A DNA stretch of 64,000 bases from Corythucha ciliata. Taxonomy: Eukaryota; Arthropoda; Insecta; Hemiptera; Tingidae. Numbering within the stretch: position 1 is the stretch's first letter; the number at the start of each line of letters is the position of its first letter. This document shows, piece by piece, positions 37,599-50,039 of this stretch. The notes under the pieces were generated by a model. It ran no database searches. It was not told the origin of the DNA and worked only from the letters and a program-made list of their open reading frames with translations. Position numbers and translations under genes: made by a program. The stretch spans positions 15,810,001 through 15,874,000 of the forward strand of contig CM075941.1 in NCBI GenBank assembly GCA_038030265.1, in the 5' to 3' direction.

Positions 37599-39935
37599 TA
37601 GGGTGACCAGACATAAAAGTGGTTTCCGAGGACGCCTGGTACGAAAAGTGGGACAATAGTAGGACGATTTCGACGGAAAGTAGGACGCCCAAAAAGAAGA
37701 ACAACGAATAATTGTTGATCGGTTTGATGTTACAGCAGGTCCACCAAAACGACCAATTTTAGCGTTTCAAGTAGGAAATTAGGTTTTGAAAGAACGAAAA
37801 CCACAAAAATTGGGTTTGAAAGAGCCAAAACTATGAAATTATGATTTTTGGATGAGCCATATCAGCGAATTAGGTTTTGAAAGACCGCAAACATGGGCCA
37901 AAATTTTGTGATTGATCGAGCCAAATCCATGAGTTTGCTTTTCGTAAGAGCTAGATTTGTTTTTCGAACTAGCAAAATTGATTTTTAAAGAAACTAAGTA
38001 AACGAAATCTGTTTTCAAAAAAATACGTGAAATTAGGGTTTGGAATAAGAAAAATTTATGAAATTGGGGTTTGATGAAGAAGCAAAATCAGCGATTGAGA
38101 GAGCGAAAATCCTCAGTCAAATTTGGAGCCAAAATCACGAAATTTGTTTTTTCGATGTTACCCTTTCGAATTACTCAATGCCATATATGCGACCGTAAAA
38201 TAACCAACATCTGTGCAATTGCGGTTGAAATAAGCCAAATTGACGAAATTAGGTTTGAAAGGAAATAAATTGGGAAAATTTGGGATTCATAAGACCCAAA
38301 TTGACGAAATTTAGGTTTGGAATAAGCCTAATTCGGGAATTTAGATTTTTAAAGAGCCAATTCCTGCTAAACTGATTTAAGTAAGATCTAAAGCCATGAC
38401 ATTTTGGTTTTAAAATTGGGGTTCTAAATAACAAAAATTGAGCCAAAAACATTGAGAGTTGGTTATGAAAAATCGACAGGGAATTGTGGATTGAAAAAGC
38501 CTAAATTACGAATATCGTTTTTGAAGCTTTGTTTTGCCCACCAGGTCTGTCGGGGTTCGGGGGGGGGGGGGTGAAGGATACCGAACTCTGAGTAAGGCGG
38601 AATGACAGCCAAGCGTAAACTTGGTTGCTCAAAGAGCAAACCCCACGTAATTTGGGATTCGAAAGTGAGAAAATCAGGAAAATTGGAGTACGATATAACT
38701 AAAATTAGTGAAATTTTGTGGTGCCAAAGAAACGTTTGTTTGTGGGAGAGTCAAAATTTCCAGCAAAATTGCAATTTGAAAAAGCCAAAATTACGAAATT
38801 GTTTTTTCTTGTTCGTTTTGGTTTATTATTCATTCTGAATAATACATATTTATGTTTTCGGTCAGAAATTTATTTTTACAATTCACCCTCAAACTTTTTC
38901 TGTGAATGTTTTGACATAACTAGATTCGATTTCTGCAATGTTCGTCCGCCGTACGGGCCTTCTCTTGCCCTAAGATTGCTCGAAAAAACTTGTTCTTTTG
39001 CACATAGACTCCATTTGGGATCTAGTTGGTCCCAACATCTGATCAGTTTGATCAAATAACTCCCTGGGTTTTATGGGCCAAAAGCAGGTCCAAAATGTAG
39101 ATTTTTAAAGGTTTTGAGATCATATGGGTGTGGGGTGTCGATTTTCATGTAATTTCAAGCCGGATTTGACTACATTCATGAATAATAAACCCATGTGTAA
39201 AAATTACAGCGTTTTTCTTTTTTTTTTTTTAATGAAATTAGGTTTTAATTAACCAAACCTGCGAGGCTAATTATGAAAAGAGCAAAAGCCTCGAAATTTG
39301 GTTTTTCAATAGGCAAAAATCCCCGAAATTGTGTTTTAAGGCGTCAATTCCACTGAATTTGGATTTGAATGAGTGAAAATCCGCGAAATTGACGTTTGGA
39401 AGAGTCAAAGTGACGAAATTTTGTTTTTGAAAGTGTAACGCTTATGATTGGTTTTCATCAGACTGTGAGTCTAATTTTCCGGTTCGTCTGTCCAAATGTT
39501 CTCATGGGTTGTGGGGTGAATTTCAGAGTTTCGAGTGAATTGGAGGCGTGACGGTGTGTGGGAGAGGTCCAGCGGGTAAAATCACTGCATTGTTCTCTGA
39601 AGCTTGGCGCTACGATCTCCTACCCCTGTGGCGCGACCTGACCCGGTAAAATCGAGTTGGGGAGGAGATCCGGCTCACCAGGACTGATGAGGGCCACTAA
39701 GGGCAAAACGATGACAGCGGTGACGTGGCGGCTAAGCGCCGCAGCTTTGTGTGAAGATGAACTTGAAAGATGTTGTTTAAGATCGGACGTTACATCAAGT
39801 AGAGACCGGAAAAGTAGGAGAAGAAAAAGGAAAATTTGGACCTCTCCCTGGAAACCTGAAAAATGAGCCCGGACGTCTCCGGACACTCAAAAAAGTAGGA
39901 CATGTCCGAGGAGAGTAGGATGTTGGGCCACCCTA
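37599..39935 (-). mobile_element. Non-autonomous hAT-like transposon with family B core
   Basis: Termini TAGGGTGACCAGAC (37599) and, inverted, TAGGGTGGCCCAAC (ending 39935). The 8-bp sequence GCTGTAGC lies immediately outside both ends (37591-37598 and 39936-39943), an exact target duplication as for hAT elements. Sub-terminal CCTACTTTTTTGAG and GGACATGTCC sequences resemble ends known from Zaphod-type hAT elements. No transposase is present. About 1.7 kb of the 2.3-kb interior (37740-39450) is family B repeat in the reverse orientation. It is the inverted sister of 42351-44673. Confidence 0.88.
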
Positions 39936-39943
39936 GCTGTAGC

Positions 39944-40600
39944 ACTTCTAGGTGGAACAAGTTGGAATTTTATCCCAAAACACTCAAAGTTCACCTGCAA
40001 GCGTGTTCGTGTATATGCGATCCCCAGTAGGTCATTCCTCCTCACAGCTATCAGCAGTCCTCCATGGTCAAGGGTACGGATAACTGGACGGGACGGACCA
40101 TAAGGTTATTTTCCCCTTCGATTTTAGTCAGAGTTGTTCAGACTAGCCCACTCTTTCTAGGTATTTTCTTTCTCACTAGCCAATCTAATTTCCCACCCAC
40201 TTGCTGAGGGTCAGAAACCCTCCTGATGGGTTGGAGGTCTCATTTTTCTACATATTGAGCCAATTGTTTGGTCTCGATCCTCCTCTGAGAGGCCACCCTG
40301 CCTCGTAATAAAGAGAGCGCGTTGAAGGTCTCCAAAACGGCAATACTAGACCAAATCTCGGTACTGCCATTGGGTCAGTCAAGAGCCCAGCCAGGGCGGA
40401 TAGCAAGGGTGGGCAGCTACCCAACCTCATTCATCATGGCGGCATGTGCTAGTTCGGTTAGATACACCCAGAAACAGCCCATCCTGCCCTTTAAACTGAT
40501 TAAAACCCCAAATCATCTTGAAATACCACCCGAAAAACTTATTTTCCACAGAAAACTTCGATTCATGGTAAAAAATGTTAATTTGCCGTCACAATATAGA
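39944..40600. other. Gene-free interval between repeat blocks
   Basis: Non-repetitive, somewhat GC-richer sequence (40220-40440) with a 60-codon minus frame lacking homology. Nothing supported. Confidence 0.4.
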
Positions 40601-40609
40601 AAACGTTAT

Positions 40610-40860
40610 AATTCGCGTTCCCGGATGCAACTTCGTGGTTATTACAAATGAAAAGAGCTAATTCACGGCTAAAACTGGAAAAAGTCGCTAATTTGTGGAA
40701 GTGGAGAAAAAGCGCTAATTTTCTATCCTTTTGGGTCAAGTCCATGACTAAATTTAAGAATAAACGCTAATTCATGACTAAAACTAAGGAAAAACACTAA
40801 TTCAAGGCTAAAAGTGAGAAATCGCCTTCTCGCCATTAAATTGAAAAAATCGTTATTAGT
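40610..40860 (-). repeat. Short family A block
   Basis: GAGAAAAAGCGCTAATTTTC-type units, minus orientation, with the longer motif GGATGCAACTTCGTGG at its left edge. It abuts the tRNA-unit tail at 40900. Confidence 0.65.
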
Positions 40861-40899
40861 CCAAAATACAAAGAACACAGAATGTGGTGAAAGTTTGAT

Positions 40900-41090
40900 A
40901 GATGTTGTCACCGGTATTTTAATTAAATAAATTAAATTAAATTGATATCTTTCCGGATGACGATGGGAGGGCACGGCCCAACACGATTCGAGATTCGAGC
41001 ATGGAGAAAGGGTTCAACGACCCAGAACTCCTCACGGTCACAGGCCCCCAATCTACGACGAAGGTGCCTGTTGAGCTAAATGAGAAGTAC
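40900..41090 (-). mobile_element. Degenerate tRNA unit with the shared tail
   Basis: On the minus strand a tRNA-like body (TTTAGCTCAACAGG near 41082, GGGTC...AACCC near 41010) is followed by CTCGAATCTCGAATCGTG. The downstream tail to about 40900 matches the 22063-22760 tails: CGTGTTGGGC, CCATCGTC.TCCGGA, ATTTAATTAAAATACCGG. The tRNA body is too eroded to assign an anticodon. Confidence 0.6.
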
Positions 41091-41329
41091 CTAATTGCTC
41101 TGTAAGGAAGTTGAAGTGCGTGAACTGCGTAAAAATGACCTTCAAAGAGAGCAGCAACATGGCCTCACTACGCACTAGAAGCTGGTGCTCATCAAAACCT
41201 GATACGCACCTACCAGCAGGGTCCCAAGTGCAAGCGAAGTTCATGAGTGCTACTATTTTGCACCTAATTTTGAAATTTGAGTGAGATCAACACCATATAG
41301 CGTTAAATTATGACTCTTAAAACATTTTC

Positions 41330-42110
41330 TTGATTACAGCCGTGAATTGGATATTTCCCTTTATTTCAGTCGCGAATTATGGCATTTTCTTCATTTTTTT
41401 CTCACTCTTATAGTCATGATCATGATTTAGCACTTTCCACCATTTTAGCCACGAACTTGCATTCACTAGAAAGCCGCGAATTGGCGTTTTCTCAATTTTA
41501 ACCGCGAATTAGCCTTTTTTTCTATCGTGACCGTTCTCAATTTTATCTGCATATTTCAGCTTTTTATCAATTTTAGCCGCAAATTAGTGTTTTTATTAAT
41601 TTCAGCCGCACATTAGCAATTTGTTTAACGCTTATAGTCATGAATTGGCGTTTTTCTCGATTTTATAGTCTCGGAATTTCCTTCATCTGAAGCCGGAAAA
41701 CATAGTTTTCTCAATTTTAGCCACAAACCAGTGATTTTTCTCAATATCACCCGAGAACGTGCGATTTTTCTTAATATTCGTCACGAATTACCGGCTTTTT
41801 CCACTCTTGGCCATTAGTTAGCGCCTTTTCTCAATTTTGGCCAACAAGATTCGTTCATTCAGTCGCGAATTGGGGTTTACTTAATTGTAACCCAAAGTCA
41901 CGAATTACAGCTTTTCTCCATCTCTCGATTTAAGCCATGATCCAAGGCTTTTTTTCAATTTTAGACGCGGATCAGCGCGTTTTTTCACTTATATGTATTT
42001 GAGAATTAGCGATTTACCTTAATTTTAGACGCGAATCGCGGACTTGGTTCAAAAACAGCACGTCACGGCGTTTTATTATAAATTTTAGCTATAAAATCGC
42101 TCTATACTCC
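41330..42110 (+). repeat. Family A repeat block
   Basis: Plus-oriented TTTTTCTCAATTTTAGCCGC units with copies of the longer GAACTTGCATTCACTAGAAAGCC motif at 41453 and 41680. It is followed by three ATAACATTAYTCCC copies (42272-42330) just outside the hAT-like element. Confidence 0.75.
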
Positions 42111-42350
42111 GCGATTCATTGATTTGGGAATGAAGGTTTTGAGCTGACAGAATTTTCGTGCGTTTCACGTTCCTTTATGTAAAACCGGGCTATAAAGTTC
42201 TCCTTTTGGTAACCAAAATACCAAAACATCGCGATAAACAGCACGCGCGGTTACTCCAACGGGAGAAATATAACATTATTCCCGCGAAATAACATTACTC
42301 CCTGGATGATAACATTATTCCCTGATTTTTAGAAGAAAGGAACATAAGAC

Positions 42351-44673
42351 TAGTGTGACCAGACGTCCTACTTTTCCCGGACATGTCCTACTTTTTTGAG
42401 AGTCCGGGCTCCTTTTTCAGGTGTCCGGGGAGAGGTCAAAACTGGCCTTTTTTTGTCCTACTTTTTTGGTCTCTACTTGATGTAACGTCTGGTATTGCTA
42501 ACTCACGACATCTTTCAAGTTCATCTTCACACAAAGCTGCGGCTTTTAGCCACCACGTTCCCAGTCCCGGTTTGGCCCTCGCGGCCTAGACTCATAGTCT
42601 AATTAAAACCAATCATGAGCGTTTGTTACTTTCAAAAACAATTTTTTGTCACTTGTATTCTTCTAAACGCCAATTTCAAGGATTCTCGCACATTCAAAAC
42701 TTTTGGTGGATTCGTCTCGTTCAAATCCAAAGTCTGGGTTTTTGCTCATTCAAAAACCAAATTTCGTGGGTTTTACTCTTTCAAAAACCAATTTTACAGA
42801 CTTTCACTCTTTCAGAACCCAATTTAGAGGACTTGGCGCCTTTAAAATATCTGGGATTTTCGGCCGTTCAAAAAACAAATTGATAGGCTTATGCTATTTA
42901 CATAATTAGTTTCGCAGGTTTGTTAATGTAGAAATAATTTCGCAAAAAAACAAACAAACAAAAAACAATAGAGACTTTTAGCAACACCACCGCTAACGCA
43001 AACGATAAATCAGTCGTTGCTTGGTTACGAAACATCTGATTGGTTGAAATTTGAAAATGAAGTTTCTGGAGGATTTAACGGGGGAGTGCTAAAACTCACT
43101 AATTTCGTAATTTTGGCTTTTTCGAATTGCAGTTTTGCTGGAGATTTCGCTCTCCCACGAATAAACACTTCAAATTTGGCACCTTAGTAACAAAATTCCA
43201 CTAATTTTACTTATTTCGTACACCAATATTTTGCTGATTTTCTCCCTTTCAAAAACCAAATTTGGGAAGAGGGTTTGCTATTTAAACAACAAATTTTTCG
43301 AACTTTCAGTGTTTCAGAACCAATTCCGTGGACTTCGATCCTTCAAACCCTTGTTTGGGGGAATTTCGCATGGGGAAAAACCAAATTTCATGGCCTTACC
43401 CTATGTGTAAAATCGGGGACGGACACCTTTTGTTTGGCATCCAAGTTTTCTCGAACATGATTGCTAGATTGATAGATTCTTGGATGCTACATATGGTTTG
43501 ATAGACCGGCGGGACCTGGGTTTCTACGGCAACGATGCCGTGTCCGAACCCTATACGGTTCGCGGGTTCGGTTAGTTTAACAACCAATATTAATAAAAAT
43601 AAATGACGAAAGGACGAAATTCGTGATTTTGGCTTTTTCAATCCTCAATTCGCCGTCGATTTTTCATAACCAAATGTTTCCACATTCAGTGTTTCAAATT
43701 TGGCTCTTCCAAACCAAGTTTCACGGATTTTGGTTATTTAGAATCCTCTTTTCGCTGTTTTTCTCGCGTTTAAAACCAATATTTCGAGTTTTCAGATCTT
43801 ACTCACAGGTTTGGCCAATTCAGAAAATGAATTTGGTTCTTTAAAAATCTAATTCCCGTATTTGGCTTTATCCAAACCTAAATTTCATCAATTTGGGTCT
43901 TATAAATATCAAAAGCTGATTTATTTTCTTTCAAAACCAAATTTCGTGAATTTGGCTCATTTGAACCGCAATTTCACAGATGTTGGTTATTTTACTAGCC
44001 AAATTTCGGGGGTTTGGCTCTTTCCGGAGTCCACAATCACTCGGCTTTGACAAATTCGAAAAGCTTACATCGAAAAAACGAATTTCGGGATTTTGGTAGC
44101 CTGAACCCAAATGTGACTGAGGATTTTTTCTCTGTCGTCAGTCATGACCAATATCGCACATTTTGCTTCTCCAAATCCTAATTTCACAAATTTTTGCTAT
44201 TTCAAACCCTAATTTCGCGTATTTTTATTCTTAGCTTTTTCAAAAACCAATTTCGCGAACTTTGCTAGTTCGAAAAACAAATGTAGCTCTTTCAAAAAGA
44301 AAATTCATGGATTTGGCTCGATCAAACACAACATTTTGGGTCTCAAAAACCCATGTCTCACGGGCTTTCGCTCTTTCAAAACCTAATTCGCGGATTTGGT
44401 TAATTCAAAATTCATAATTTCACAGTTTTGGGTCTTTCAAACCCTGTATCGTGATTTTCGTTCTTTCAAAACTTAATTTTCTACCTAAAACGCTAAAGTG
44501 GTCGGGTGGACGGACCTCCTGCAACATCAAACTGATCAACGATTAGCCGTTGTTCTTATATTTAGGTGTCCTACTTTTGTGTCTTACTTTCCGTCGAAAG
44601 CGTCCTACCATTGTCCTTCTTTTCGTGCTACGCGTGCTCGGAAACAACTTACATCTGTTCAGTGCTCACCCTA
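42351..44673 (+). mobile_element. Non-autonomous hAT-like transposon with family B core, sister copy
   Basis: Termini TAGTGTGACCAGACGTCC (42351) and GTGCTCACCCTA (ending 44673). Flanking octamers CATAAGAC (42343-42350) and CAAAAGAC (44674-44681) match at seven of eight bases. Its left 200 bp matches the right end of 37599-39935 in reverse complement, and its right end matches that element's left end. The two are thus full-length siblings (2323 and 2337 bp) in opposite orientation. Family B units at 29-31 bp spacing fill 42620-44480. A MITE relative sits at about 42968-43108. No transposase. Confidence 0.87.
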
Positions 44674-44689
44674 CAAAAGACGCTACGAA

Positions 44690-45780
44690 AGATATGACTG
44701 TATGTGGCCAAATTTGGTTTACTGGCCAACAAAATTGGCAATTTTGCAGGCGTAAACTGACTAGAAACCACGGAGAAAGTCAGATCATCAGTCCTATGAG
44801 CCATTTAGATTCGACTTTTTTGTTACAAAAAGCCCAAAAAACTCGTTATTTAGCCGCAAAGCTTTTTTTAATTAACTACCTAGAAACACAGTTTACTGCT
44901 GTAGCAGTTTAGTGCTGTAGTCACGAAAGCCGAAACCCTAGGAGACTGGCACACGCATTGTATACCCCCGTGGGGAAGGAGCGTCCGATGGGAGAATATT
45001 GTAAACAAGAATTAACAAGATGCAAAGCCCGCGCTCTTTTTTCTCGGTCCTGTCCTTGGAGTCTCCTGGGATTTTTATGGCATGTCGAACGTCGCCAACG
45101 TATTACAACATCGCCTTTTCAATCATTTTTCATTATACTATAGAACAGCAAACTGTTCGTCGGTATAAATGTCGTATTTTTACCTTCACTGTCTCCTACA
45201 TCCACGACAAATTATCATTTATTTCTGTATTGGGTGGGTGGCGGATCCTCCTAACCTTCTAATTAAAAAGTTAGGTGGTTTTTAGTATAAAATAAAATAA
45301 AACAAAACAATTCACCAATTAATTGACACCTGAGGTCGTTAACAGCTTCACAAGTTCGTATGTCTCAACATATTTCATGCAACGCATTTCTCTCCCACAC
45401 TCGGGTAAGGCGAGACACTCCCTACTTAATTAAATTCACGTCTCCTTTTGTTTCAAAGCTAATTAAACAGAGTGGGGGGAGGGAACTAATTAATCAAAAA
45501 CTAATTGTGATATACATATTATGAACAAATTTTTAATGAAAGTTATCTCACGTGCCCCCCTTTTTAATTTATTAAAGTCTTTTTTGATGGTTTACATACG
45601 TATAATAATGAAACCCTATATGGATTCATTAAACGATTACGTGTTTTGCAACGTTTAATTACCTAATAAACAGGGACCAAAACAACGTGCTATATCAGCC
45701 CCCCCCCCCCCAACATGTAAATTCGACAGATAGAACTACACTGCTCAGGTGTGTGCCAATCATTCTTAAATTTCGTGAGA
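44690..45780. other. Gene-free interval
   Basis: Unique AT-rich sequence with short open frames only, and a C-run at about 45701-45712. No gene supported. Confidence 0.45.
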
Positions 45781-45959
45781 AAAGGAGCTTAGTCGTCTAT
45801 AGGGGGCAACGAGATCTTTTTTCTTGTGTTTTGTAACTAAACAAGCACAAATAGCCCACGGAAGAAATCCCATATACGTGGCTATTTCCGGCAATATTTG
45901 TGAATATTTGTTGCTGTCCGCGGCCATTGATGGCTCACATGTGGCCAGACGAGAATTCA

Positions 45960-46210
45960 GAATTTTCTCAAGGGAGGGGCAATTCCCACTCAAAAATTGC
46001 CAAACTGACCCAACACGCACTAAAAATAGCTAAACAGACGATTCATGCAGTCCTCAAAATCCCTGAAAATACCGTGATCCCCCCCCCCCCCATGATCAGC
46101 CCGAAAACGGCTAAGCTGACTATAGTCACGCGCGCCCTAAAATAACGAAACAAAACGGTTCACGCCTTGAAAATGGCTCAAACTAACTATTTCGGACGCT
46201 AAAATTAGAC
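45960..46210 (-). repeat. Family G repeat block
   Basis: Units read AAAAATGGCTAAACTGAC plus TATTCGCGCCCT-like, the reverse of the block at 20000-20440. A C-run interrupts it at about 46079-46090. Confidence 0.55.
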
Positions 46211-46229
46211 GCTGAAAGTGCACACCGTT

Positions 46230-47010
46230 ACTACTGGGTCTGTTCTAAAGAATATTTGTTCACATGTTACCCTGGAGTTACCAAAAAGTACTAGTACTTC
46301 TCCCCGAAGAGTGATTAGCGGAAACGATGTATGTAAAGTGAGTGGAGAACAATCAAACCACACATCCTACTGACGCCGTTTGAAAGAATATATTTGCTGA
46401 CGCAGTTAACTCGAATTGTCGAAAAGTATACTAGTACTTCTCCTCGAGCGGTGGCTTTAAAAAACGACAAAAGCTTGCGGACTCCAAAAACTTGCATTTT
46501 CAAATATAAAGACCTCTAAAGTTGCAATGTCGTGCGGTCAGCCAGGAAACTTGTAATTTGTCTGAAATTTGGACCCAAGTTAGCAAAATCATTAGTAATA
46601 ATTAGAAAATCCTTCCCTGTTATGGAATGAGTAGAGTGAAGGCTAGTCCGCTAGTCTCATGAAGTTCTCCCGGTTGTCGATCTGCAGATCGACCAAGTCG
46701 ATGATACGAGTACAAATGCAAAACGTTCACTCTTAACCAATTTAAGTGACAGTGCTGGTGGCCACTCAATGATGTTGAGGATGAAACCGCATACATTGGT
46801 CATTTGAGCATTCTCCACGGGACTCATACTTTCGGCTCAAATCGAAACAACTACTCAGAGAAAATGATCCTAAAAAATCTCTCAGGCAAGTGCGGTTTTT
46901 TGAGGAAATGGGAAAAATTTAGAAATTGATGAAACCGCGAGTCGTGGGTCAGTGGCACACCTATCGGGGCTCAGGGCGGAAATCTCCAAGAGGCCCCTAA
47001 AAGTCTATAG
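46230..47010. other. Gene-free interval
   Basis: Contains a diverged duplication of about 50 bp around AAAAAGTAC/TAGTACTTCTCC (about 46283-46305 and 46420-46442). Otherwise unique. Confidence 0.4.
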
Positions 47011-47019
47011 CCTTTTCCT

Positions 47020-47574
47020 TATTTGAGCCACGAATTACCGCTATTTAACCTTTTCTATCCGCCAATTAGCTCTTATGACAAGTTTAAGCAACGAATTTCT
47101 CAATTTTAGCCGCATGAATGAGTGCTTTTTGAAAACTTACTTTACCCGCAAATTAGGGCTTTTCTCAATTTTGACCGCGAGCATCGTTCTTCTCCATTTT
47201 TGGCCGCGGATTAGCAGTCCCCCCCCCTCCTTCCTTAGCCATGAATGTACGCATTTTCTCAACATAACCAGCCAAGTAGCATTTTTATCCCGTGAGAAAT
47301 GTTTCTTAATTTTCCACCAGTTTTGGCGCTTTCCTCAATTTTATCAGCAAATTAGCGATTTTTCCAACTTTGCTATCAGACGGATATTAGCACTTTTCTC
47401 AATTTCAGCTGAAACTTAGCGTCTTTCTCAAGTGTTTTCCTCAATACTAGCCGCGAAATAGAGGGCTTTTCACAAATAAGGATATTTTTTGTTCACCATA
47501 CGCTATGCATGAGCGATTTTTCTCAGTTCACCCGCGAATCAGCGGGTTTTTCACCCATTGTCGTAAATTGTGTA

Positions 47575-47624
<50 letters not shown>

Positions 47625-48250
47625 TAAATAAATAAATGAAAACGCCGGCAGGATCGGTCTAAAAAATTTAAAAAAATAAAATAAAATAATAATAATCATC
47701 ACTTTCTCCAAATTTTAACTGAAAATTAGCGTTTTCCTAATTGTAGCCGCGCTGATTGGTGATTTTTTCAATTTTATCTGCGAATTAGTAATTTTCTTTA
47801 TTCGTATCCGCGAATTAACTTTTTCCTCAACTTTATATCAGCATATTGCAAATTGGCGGCAAATAGAGTTTTTTGCTAATTTTGCAGCGAATTAGCATAT
47901 TTTCCATTTTTATACGCGAATGGGCGATTTTTCGCAATTTTAGTTGTTAATTTGCCATTTTTGCCCAATTTTTGCCTGAAAGCGTTTCTCAATTTCAACC
48001 GTGGGGTTGGTCCAATATTAACACTTTTGCGTTGATTTCAACAATTTATTTGTAGAAAGGCTTCATGCACCGAGAATCAGCGATTTTTTTCTGAATTTTA
48101 GTCTAGAAGTTGAATCGCGAGACCATAGGTATATGAATCAGCGCTTTTTCACAAATTGCCGATTAGCACTTTACTGGGTTTGAGGACCTATCGAAACTGG
48201 AGACACGGAGTATTTTCTCTTTTTAGCCGCGATTTTTCTCAGTATGAGCC
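47020..48250 (+). repeat. Family A block with TAA microsatellite
   Basis: Plus-oriented family A units, interrupted by a (TAA)n tract of about 17 copies near 47575-47624. CAGTGGCACACCTATCGGGG at 46950 and the inverse of CAGGGGCGTAGGTACGGGG ending at 48697 look like related TIR ends around the block, but no target duplication is visible. Confidence 0.7.
47575..47624. repeat. TAA microsatellite
   Basis: About 17 uninterrupted AAT/TAA triplets within a family A block, followed by AAATAAAT-type simple sequence to about 47700. Confidence 0.9.
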
Positions 48251-48259
48251 GCCTCCAGA

Positions 48260-49420
48260 ATAGCGCTTTCGGAGGCTTAGTCGAATATTCAGCCCACACT
48301 CCTTGCTGATATCACTTGCAACGTTATATTCTCCAGGTCGGATAGACTAAATTCGTAGAGTCTAGCCAAATCGATGCCCAACTGTCCGACCTGTTCACAT
48401 AGCTACAACCATGGATAACCTAAAAATCCTCATTTATCCGTAGTTAAGCTTTCGGGGGCCCGGGGCGGTTCGCTCCCCTCGCTCCTACCACGTAAGCTAC
48501 AGCGTGGGGTCTGAAGTCCAAGGAAGCAGCTGGGCGCTCGCGGAACTTTTCGGGCCTAAGTGCCTAACTTCAAATAGAAACGCTCATTTTTAGAGATTTT
48601 ATGGAGCTCTTTAGAGCGTTGGTCCTAGTGCCCCTTCGTTCGTATACACTTGTAGCTCTATGGGGGGAGGTGATCTATCCCCGTACCTACGCCCCTGAAT
48701 TCCTGACAACCCTTTCCACTCAGTGTGGCTCCATCAAAAAGGATCTTTTTCTACATTGACATATGTACCTCAAAACTTGGCTGAGGAATCGGATCTCGGA
48801 TGTCCGAAGATAAATTGAATCAAGATGAATTGATGCCTGTTCTTACTTTTAGTGTTGAATTATATTATTTTATTGTTCTTTAATTAGGTACTGCGAAATT
48901 GCAATACAAGCCCCCTTCACCACCCTATCTGGACCTAGCTAATCCCCTTCCCCACGAAGACGTAAACTCTACGCCTGTTTTTTAAACTTAAATTTCACAT
49001 CCAGTTAGATTGTTTACGTTTACCGAGTAAACTGCTAAATCTCTATAATGACTCGCCCACTCGACTCTGTGATAAAAACAAAATATGTTCCTTTTCTGCG
49101 ATAAGAAGAATAGCCTGAATGACCCAAAACAACTACTGTTTATTTATATATTCTTTATTTTGACAAACTACCACAAGAAATCAATTACAACACCTACAAA
49201 ATTGTAACGTTGTCCATCCCTATTTAAATGGCCTTTGCCCTATATTAAAAGCCCTTTGCTCTCTTTTTAAAACAACAATAGGTATTTTCTTTCTCATCAG
49301 ATTACTTCCGCTATACTTCGCACTCATTTTAAAATAATTTTCTACCGGTAGATGATCAGTCCCAACTCCTGACACATGCTTGAGTCATTCGCCTACGAGT
49401 TTCTTCCCTGACTTTGGTAT
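48260..49420. other. Gene-free interval
   Basis: Unique sequence upstream of the zinc-finger ORF. No repeat family and no clear core promoter identified. Confidence 0.4.
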
Positions 49421-49429
49421 CTCAAAACC

Positions 49430-50026
49430 ATGATGAATACGTTATTGTGTTATTTCTGCGGGAGCGAGTGCGTGATACGATACGGACTTGTATATCATGC
49501 TCTTCCAACGTACAACGGCGAGAAGTCCTTCGATTCCATTCAGTACGATTCCGACAGAGAGAGTGGGTTTAGTGAACATCTTCGAACGGACGCCGCCGGC
49601 GAGAAGCCCTTTAATTGCCCCCGATGTGACTACAAGTGCACCTATGAGAGCCGACTTGTTGTTCATCTTCGAACGCACACCGGCGAGAAACCGTACAGTT
49701 GCCAACACTGTGGGTTCAAAAGCGCCTATAAAGTTCATCTTGAAAGGCATAGTCGAAAGCACACCGGCGAGAAACCGTACAGTTGCCAACACTGTGAGTA
49801 CAAATGCGCCCATAAATTTCATTTTGAAAGGCATATTCGAAAGCACACGGGCGAGAAGCCCTTCAATTGCGCAAAATGTGAGTTCAAGACCGCCCAAAAG
49901 AACAACCTGATTTGTCATATTCGAACGCACACCGGCGAGAAACCCTTCAATTGCCCACATTGTGACTACAAGAGCATCCAAAAGGTCCAACTTACTCGTC
50001 ATCTTCGGACGCACACCGGCCAATAA
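49430..50026 (+). CDS. C2H2 zinc-finger protein, intronless
   Basis: A 198-residue open frame in one exon. Residues 63-195 hold five complete C2H2 fingers, each 28 residues apart (Cys at 63, 91, 119, 147, 175) and joined by TGEKPF/Y linkers, so it should bind DNA in the nucleus. The N-terminal third looks like two decayed fingers: CYFC...H at 7-23, and a GEKSFDSIQYDS stretch where the Cys and final His positions are substituted while GEKPF spacing is kept. It ends abruptly at HTGQ just after the fifth finger, with no effector domain. The start at 49430 is the first ATG, with another directly after it. It may be a small single-exon gene, a retrocopy, or a fragment of a larger array. Nearby AATAAA hexamers at about 50118-50160 could serve as 3' signals. 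Confidence 0.7.
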   Translation: MMNTLLCYFCGSECVIRYGLVYHALPTYNGEKSFDSIQYDSDRESGFSEHLRTDAAGEKPFNCPRCDYKCTYESRLVVHLRTHTGEKPYSCQHCGFKSAYKVHLERHSRKHTGEKPYSCQHCEYKCAHKFHFERHIRKHTGEKPFNCAKCEFKTAQKNNLICHIRTHTGEKPFNCPHCDYKSIQKVQLTRHLRTHTGQ

Positions 50027-50039
50027 ACGTTGTTTTGTC

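Noticed and set aside
46950..48697. Complete TIR element around a family A block
   Set aside because: The end sequences are only loosely similar and the flanking octamers do not match, so it is mentioned only within the repeat entry.
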